52,161 nucleotides of DNA, taken from an uncultured Lachnospiraceae bacterium. GTDB lineage: Bacteria > Bacillota > Clostridia > Lachnospirales > Lachnospiraceae. The stretch is taken from positions 1 through 52,161 of the forward strand of contig CAJTPM010000026.1 in the NCBI GenBank assembly GCA_910578085.1, read 5' to 3'. The stretch's first letter is position 1, and every line of letters starts with the position of its first letter. The notes beneath the pieces were generated by a model. The model saw nothing but the letters and a program-made list of their open reading frames with translations, had not been told where the DNA came from and ran no database searches. Shown piece by piece: positions 48,998 through 52,161 of this stretch. Made by a program: the position numbers and the translations under genes.

Positions 48998-50074
48998 TCA
49001 TTCTGCAGCTTTCTTTTTGGACGCTTTCTCCTCTTTCGCAGGTTCCGCCGCCTTCTCTTCCGCCGAAGCCTCCGCTCCTTCCGTCATGGAATAATGTTTT
49101 CTCACTTTACTCTCGATCTCTTCACAGACTGCCGGATTATCTTTCAGATACTGCTTGGCATTCTCTCTTCCCTGGCCGATCTTATTTCCCTCATAAGCAT
49201 ACCAGGCGCCGCTCTTATTCACCACATCAATGCCTGCCGCAATGTCCAGAATGTCGCCTACCCGGGAGATTCCCTCTCCGAACATAATATCAAATTCCGC
49301 TTCTTTAAAAGGCGGCGCGATCTTATTTTTCACCACTTTCACGCGGGTTCTGTTGCCGATCATCTCTCCGGCCTGTTTCAGAGATTCTATCTTTCTCACA
49401 TCCAATCTCACTGAAGAGTAAAACTTTAATGCACGGCCGCCGGTAGTCGTCTCCGGGCTTCCGAACATCACACCCACCTTCTCACGCAGCTGATTAATAA
49501 ATATCACAGTGCAGTTCGACTTGCTGATCACCGCAGTCAGTTTCCTCAGCGCCTGAGACATCAGTCTCGCCTGCAGTCCCACATGGGAATCTCCCATATC
49601 CCCGTCGATCTCCGCCTTGGGCACAAGCGCCGCCACAGAGTCCACCACGATAATGTCCACCGCGCCGGAACGCACCATTGTCTCCGTGATCTCCAATGCC
49701 TGTTCTCCGCAGTCAGGCTGAGAGATATACAGATTATCCACATCTACTCCAATATTTCTCGCATAGACCGGATCAAGCGCATGCTCCGCATCAATAAACC
49801 CTGCGATACCGCCCCTCTTCTGCACCTCCGCTATCATATGAAGCGTTACGGTAGTCTTACCGCTGGACTCCGGCCCGTAGATCTCAACGATCCTGCCCTT
49901 CGGGATTCCCCCGAGCCCCAGCGCCAGATCCAGGCTCAAAGAACCCGTCGGTATCGTCTCAATATTCATCTGCGCGGCAGGATCACCGAGCTTCATCACG
50001 GTTCCCTTCCCGTACTGCTTTTCAATCTGGGCTATCGCCGCATCCAATGCTTTCAATTTTTCACTGTTATCCAT
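48998..50074 (-). CDS. recA: Recombinase RecA
   Basis: A 358-residue RecA. It has the Walker A motif GPESSGKTTV, the FIDAEHALDP segment, Walker B IIVVDSVAAL, the L2 region INQLREKVGVMFGSPETTTG and an acidic/basic lysine-rich tail. The ATG of MDNSEKL is preferred because AAAGG is 9 bp upstream, whereas the ATG three codons earlier abuts it. The promoter carries two LexA boxes, so the gene is SOS-controlled. A Tn916-type element begins a few hundred bases upstream. Confidence 0.98.
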   Translation of the reverse strand: MDNSEKLKALDAAIAQIEKQYGKGTVMKLGDPAAQMNIETIPTGSLSLDLALGLGGIPKGRIVEIYGPESSGKTTVTLHMIAEVQKRGGIAGFIDAEHALDPVYARNIGVDVDNLYISQPDCGEQALEITETMVRSGAVDIIVVDSVAALVPKAEIDGDMGDSHVGLQARLMSQALRKLTAVISKSNCTVIFINQLREKVGVMFGSPETTTGGRALKFYSSVRLDVRKIESLKQAGEMIGNRTRVKVVKNKIAPPFKEAEFDIMFGEGISRVGDILDIAAGIDVVNKSGAWYAYEGNKIGQGRENAKQYLKDNPAVCEEIESKVRKHYSMTEGAEASAEEKAAEPAKEEKASKKKAAE

Positions 50075-50097
50075 TTTTCGCATCCTTTCTTTGTGCA

Positions 50098-50145
50098 GAA
50101 CGCCTGTTCTTTCCTCATTTTAGAACAAGCGTTCTGATTTGTCAA
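50098..50145 (-). promoter_or_regulatory. recA promoter with two LexA boxes
   Basis: On the minus strand TTGACA (50140-50145), 17 bp and TAAAAT (50117-50122). GAACGCTTGTTC (50123-50134) lies in the spacer next to the -10, and GAACAGGCGTTC (50098-50109) lies just downstream over the transcription start. Both fit the Gram-positive SOS box GAAC-N4-GTTC. Confidence 0.92.
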
Positions 50146-50532
50146 CATCAATTTTCTCAACTATAACACAACAGGTGTCCCATAAATAACCCTCAAAGGC
50201 ATCTCTCCCATCTTTTTATTATTTTTTTTCGTTTTCGCTTTGAATGAAATGGCGATCCGCCGGATATGCAAAGCAGACAAACTGAAACCACATCGCTGCA
50301 CCCAGGCAACAACAAAAACTGCAAACAACCCGCCTGCAAGTTTTCTCAGTTCGTAATCTAAAATTTATGGTGAATTTAGATTATCTCTTTAGAAGTTCTT
50401 ATATGTCGGTATAGCCCGTATTTTCGGGCTTTCCCGGCATTTTAGATATGGGGAGAAGTTCTTATATACCCTCAAAACTTCTTAGGTTTTCCCTCTCAAT
50501 GGTAGTAAAAGAAGTAGTAAATCCGTCTGCGG
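50146..50532. other. Gene-free end of the Tn916-type element and junction with the recA upstream region
   Basis: Between the recA promoter and int there is no gene. The stretch ttattattttttttcgtttt (50217-50236) is AT-rich like typical Tn916 targets. AATCTAAA and TTTAGATT (50355-50382) form an inverted repeat. AGAAGTTCTTATAT is repeated directly at 50391 and 50454. GTAGTAAAAG and GTAGTAAAT at 50502-50521 resemble arm-type repeats bound by the Int N-terminal domain. The exact element boundary cannot be fixed without the empty site. Confidence 0.5.
50391..50467. repeat. 14-bp direct repeats near the element end
   Basis: AGAAGTTCTTATAT occurs at 50391-50404 and 50454-50467. Their position between int and the chromosome suggests integrase arm-binding or accessory sites. 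Confidence 0.6.
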
Positions 50533-51729
50533 CTATGCTGCAATCAGCCTTTCCATTTCAGCTTTTGCGGAAGCGAATGTTGCGTGTGCGTAATAATTCA
50601 GCGTCATGGTAATGTTGGAATGTCCCATGATATACTGTAACGCTTTCGGGTTCATGCCCGCATTGGCTAAGTTGGTGCAGAACGTATGGCGCAGGGTGTG
50701 GGGTGTCATTACTTTGGGTAAGGCTTCCTCATGGCACTTGTTGTACTTCTTCGCAAGCCCCCGGAACATGGTCGCATAGTTCACATTCGTTTTCGGGCAG
50801 CCGTCCCGGTTGAGGAAAAGGAAATTGCTGTACCCGTCAATGGTGATCTGCTTCGCTCCCTTGCGGTTCTCCAACACGCGCCCCAACGCTTCATACACTT
50901 TTTCACTCATTGGAATTTGTCTGATACCGCTTTGTGTTTTGGGCTTCTCTATGTAGTAGCCTGTTTCCGCGCTCCGTAAAAGCTGGTGGTCTACATTGAT
51001 TACCCGGTTTTCAAAGTCAAGGTCGGTTTCAGTCAGCCCGCAGAGTTCGGAAATCCTAAGCCCCGTCCCCAGCAGTATGATAACCTCGTCACGGTATTTC
51101 TGATAGACGCTATCACCCTGCATAAAGGATAAAAGGCTTTCTTCCTGTTCTCCTGTGAGGGGTACTTTCGGCTCTGTGTCGTCCTCGATCACGGTGTTTA
51201 GCTGGAAGTCAAAGGGATTTTTCCTTATACAGTCGTCCTGTATCGCTGTGTAAAAAGCAGCTTTCAGAGAACGCTTGTCATTGCTTATGGTCTTGTAGGA
51301 TATTCCCTTTTCTTTCATGCGCAACGCCCATTCTTTCGCGTCGGACAGCTTCACACTGTCAATGGGGCAGGAACCAAGTTTATCCGCTTCCAGCAGCTTC
51401 ATCAGCCGTTCACGCCCCTTTGTGGTGTTGTGCCTTACATTTCCCCGGTGGCGGTTCTGCTTTGCGTAAAGCTCGCAGACAGTCATTTTCTTTCCGATTG
51501 TGTCTATCCCGTCGTCAAGGTCTTTCTGTATCTCTTTTTCCTTTTCTCTAAGGGATATGTCGTCACGCTTCCCGGCTGGGGTCTTGTCCGTAGGCACTAA
51601 CTTCCACGCATAGACGAATTGCACTTTGCCAAAAGTATCGGTATATTTGTAAGCATATCTCCCGTCTTTTCTCTGGCTCTCTCCCGAACGCAAAATGCGG
51701 TTTCTATTATCACGTCTTTTCTCCGACAT
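50533..51729 (-). CDS. int: Tn916-family tyrosine integrase
   Basis: A 398-residue integrase closely resembling Tn916 Int: the N-terminal arm-binding domain MSEKRRDNRNRILRSGESQR, then AKQNRHRGNVRHNT, and the catalytic residues R in GTGLRISELCGL, HTLRHTFCTN, MGHSNIT and Y in LNYYAHATF. It excises and inserts the conjugative element. The ATG with AAAGGAG upstream is chosen; the frame runs 26 codons further. The element extends to the right past the window. Confidence 0.97.
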   Translation of the reverse strand: MSEKRRDNRNRILRSGESQRKDGRYAYKYTDTFGKVQFVYAWKLVPTDKTPAGKRDDISLREKEKEIQKDLDDGIDTIGKKMTVCELYAKQNRHRGNVRHNTTKGRERLMKLLEADKLGSCPIDSVKLSDAKEWALRMKEKGISYKTISNDKRSLKAAFYTAIQDDCIRKNPFDFQLNTVIEDDTEPKVPLTGEQEESLLSFMQGDSVYQKYRDEVIILLGTGLRISELCGLTETDLDFENRVINVDHQLLRSAETGYYIEKPKTQSGIRQIPMSEKVYEALGRVLENRKGAKQITIDGYSNFLFLNRDGCPKTNVNYATMFRGLAKKYNKCHEEALPKVMTPHTLRHTFCTNLANAGMNPKALQYIMGHSNITMTLNYYAHATFASAKAEMERLIAA

Positions 51730-51818
51730 TGTTTTTGCTCCTTTCCGTGTCGGAAAGAGCCTTGATATGCCTACATCTATTATAGCACATTCAAGGCTCC
51801 TTTTCACTATCTTTTTCG

Positions 51819-52022
51819 CTAAATTGCGTCCAGTGTGTCAATGATTTTTTCAAACTGTTTCCTCTTGATCTGAATACGGTTGCCGTTCAAGAATATCCAG
51901 CCCGCCGTAGGATTTTCTTCTGCAAGTTTGCGCAGCTTGTTTTCCCCAATGCGGAAATATTTTGACGCTTCCTCAATGGTAAGCGTGTACTTTTCCCAAA
52001 TAGGCACATCAGCATTGCTCAT
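51819..52022 (-). CDS. xis: Tn916-family excisionase
   Basis: A 67-residue winged-helix excisionase (PIWEKYTLTIEEASKYFRIG; QIKRKQFEKIIDTLDAI), nearly the Tn916 Xis pattern. It assists Int in excision. It lies 89 bp upstream of int on the same strand, preceded by AAAGGGGGAT, as in Tn916. Confidence 0.96.
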   Translation of the reverse strand: MSNADVPIWEKYTLTIEEASKYFRIGENKLRKLAEENPTAGWIFLNGNRIQIKRKQFEKIIDTLDAI

Positions 52023-52161
52023 TCTATAAATCCCCCTTTCAAAAATGGGTAAAAGGTTAATGGTGAAAAAAGGGGCTGTGATCGGACGGTTAATAGCGTA
52101 ACCTCACGGGAGTTTCACCCCTGCATGGTTCTCATGCAGCCCTACCCATTGCCTGCGACGC
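52023..52161. other. Upstream region of xis, cut by the window edge
   Basis: No coding frame is apparent. The hairpin CTGCATG-GTTCT-CATGCAG lies at about 52121-52139. The stretch is probably the leader or terminator region that precedes xis in this element family. Confidence 0.35.

Overview
The window reads as chromosome of an anaerobic, low-to-moderate GC Firmicute, most likely Lachnospiraceae (Clostridia). The evidence is a flavodiiron protein, the paired B12-binding radical SAM and DUF2344 genes, SpoIIM, a CarD-family regulator, a YesM/YesN two-component pair, Pta-AckA acetate fermentation, PadR regulators and a Tn916-type integrase. Family names come from recognised motifs read by eye; no database search was run. 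Almost all genes lie on the minus strand.

Left part (1-17.7 kb, minus strand): a YesN/YesM-type two-component system whose kinase lacks a recognisable HAMP core; a zinc-finger-like hypothetical; a NUDIX hydrolase; RNase E/G; a membrane hypothetical; DUF2344 plus radical SAM; then a gene graveyard (9.6-11.4 kb) with three internally deleted remnants (two AAA-like/PD-(D/E)XK family genes and one GH2 beta-galactosidase). Then an MGMT-like gene, a PadR-DUF2812 pair with a repeat-rich leader, a three-part flavin reductase/SCP2/membrane fusion with its own PadR, a subtilisin-like anchored protease, and rpmF-DUF177.

Middle (17.8-29.9 kb, minus): a YczE-like membrane protein; a beta-glucoside PTS operon (LicR-type regulator, IIA, 6-phospho-beta-glucosidase, IIB, IIC) with the same two-palindrome promoter in front of the regulator and of IIA; ackA and pta; an ECF sigma factor with an RsgI-like, triple-PepSY membrane protein; CarD. 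Two paralogous DUF3298-type lipoproteins on the plus strand (30.2-34.2 kb) then meet tail-to-tail a BlaI-M56 (BlaR1-like) pair, in which the M56 gene carries an in-frame stop and a frameshift that cut off its C-terminal domain.

Right part (37-52 kb): a YxeA-like protein, an iron-sulfur aldo/keto reductase with an altered catalytic tetrad, tRNA-Leu(CAA), a flavodiiron protein (plus strand), diaminopimelate decarboxylase, xerD-spoIIM-NUDIX, a class I aminotransferase, rny, recX and recA (two LexA boxes at its promoter), and finally the int/xis end of a Tn916-family conjugative element that continues beyond the right edge. I see no CRISPR array and no clearly new defence or biosynthetic system. 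The most interesting items are the fused flavoenzyme, the repeat-bearing PadR leader, the duplicated PTS promoter, the broken M56 sensor and the cluster of internally deleted pseudogenes.
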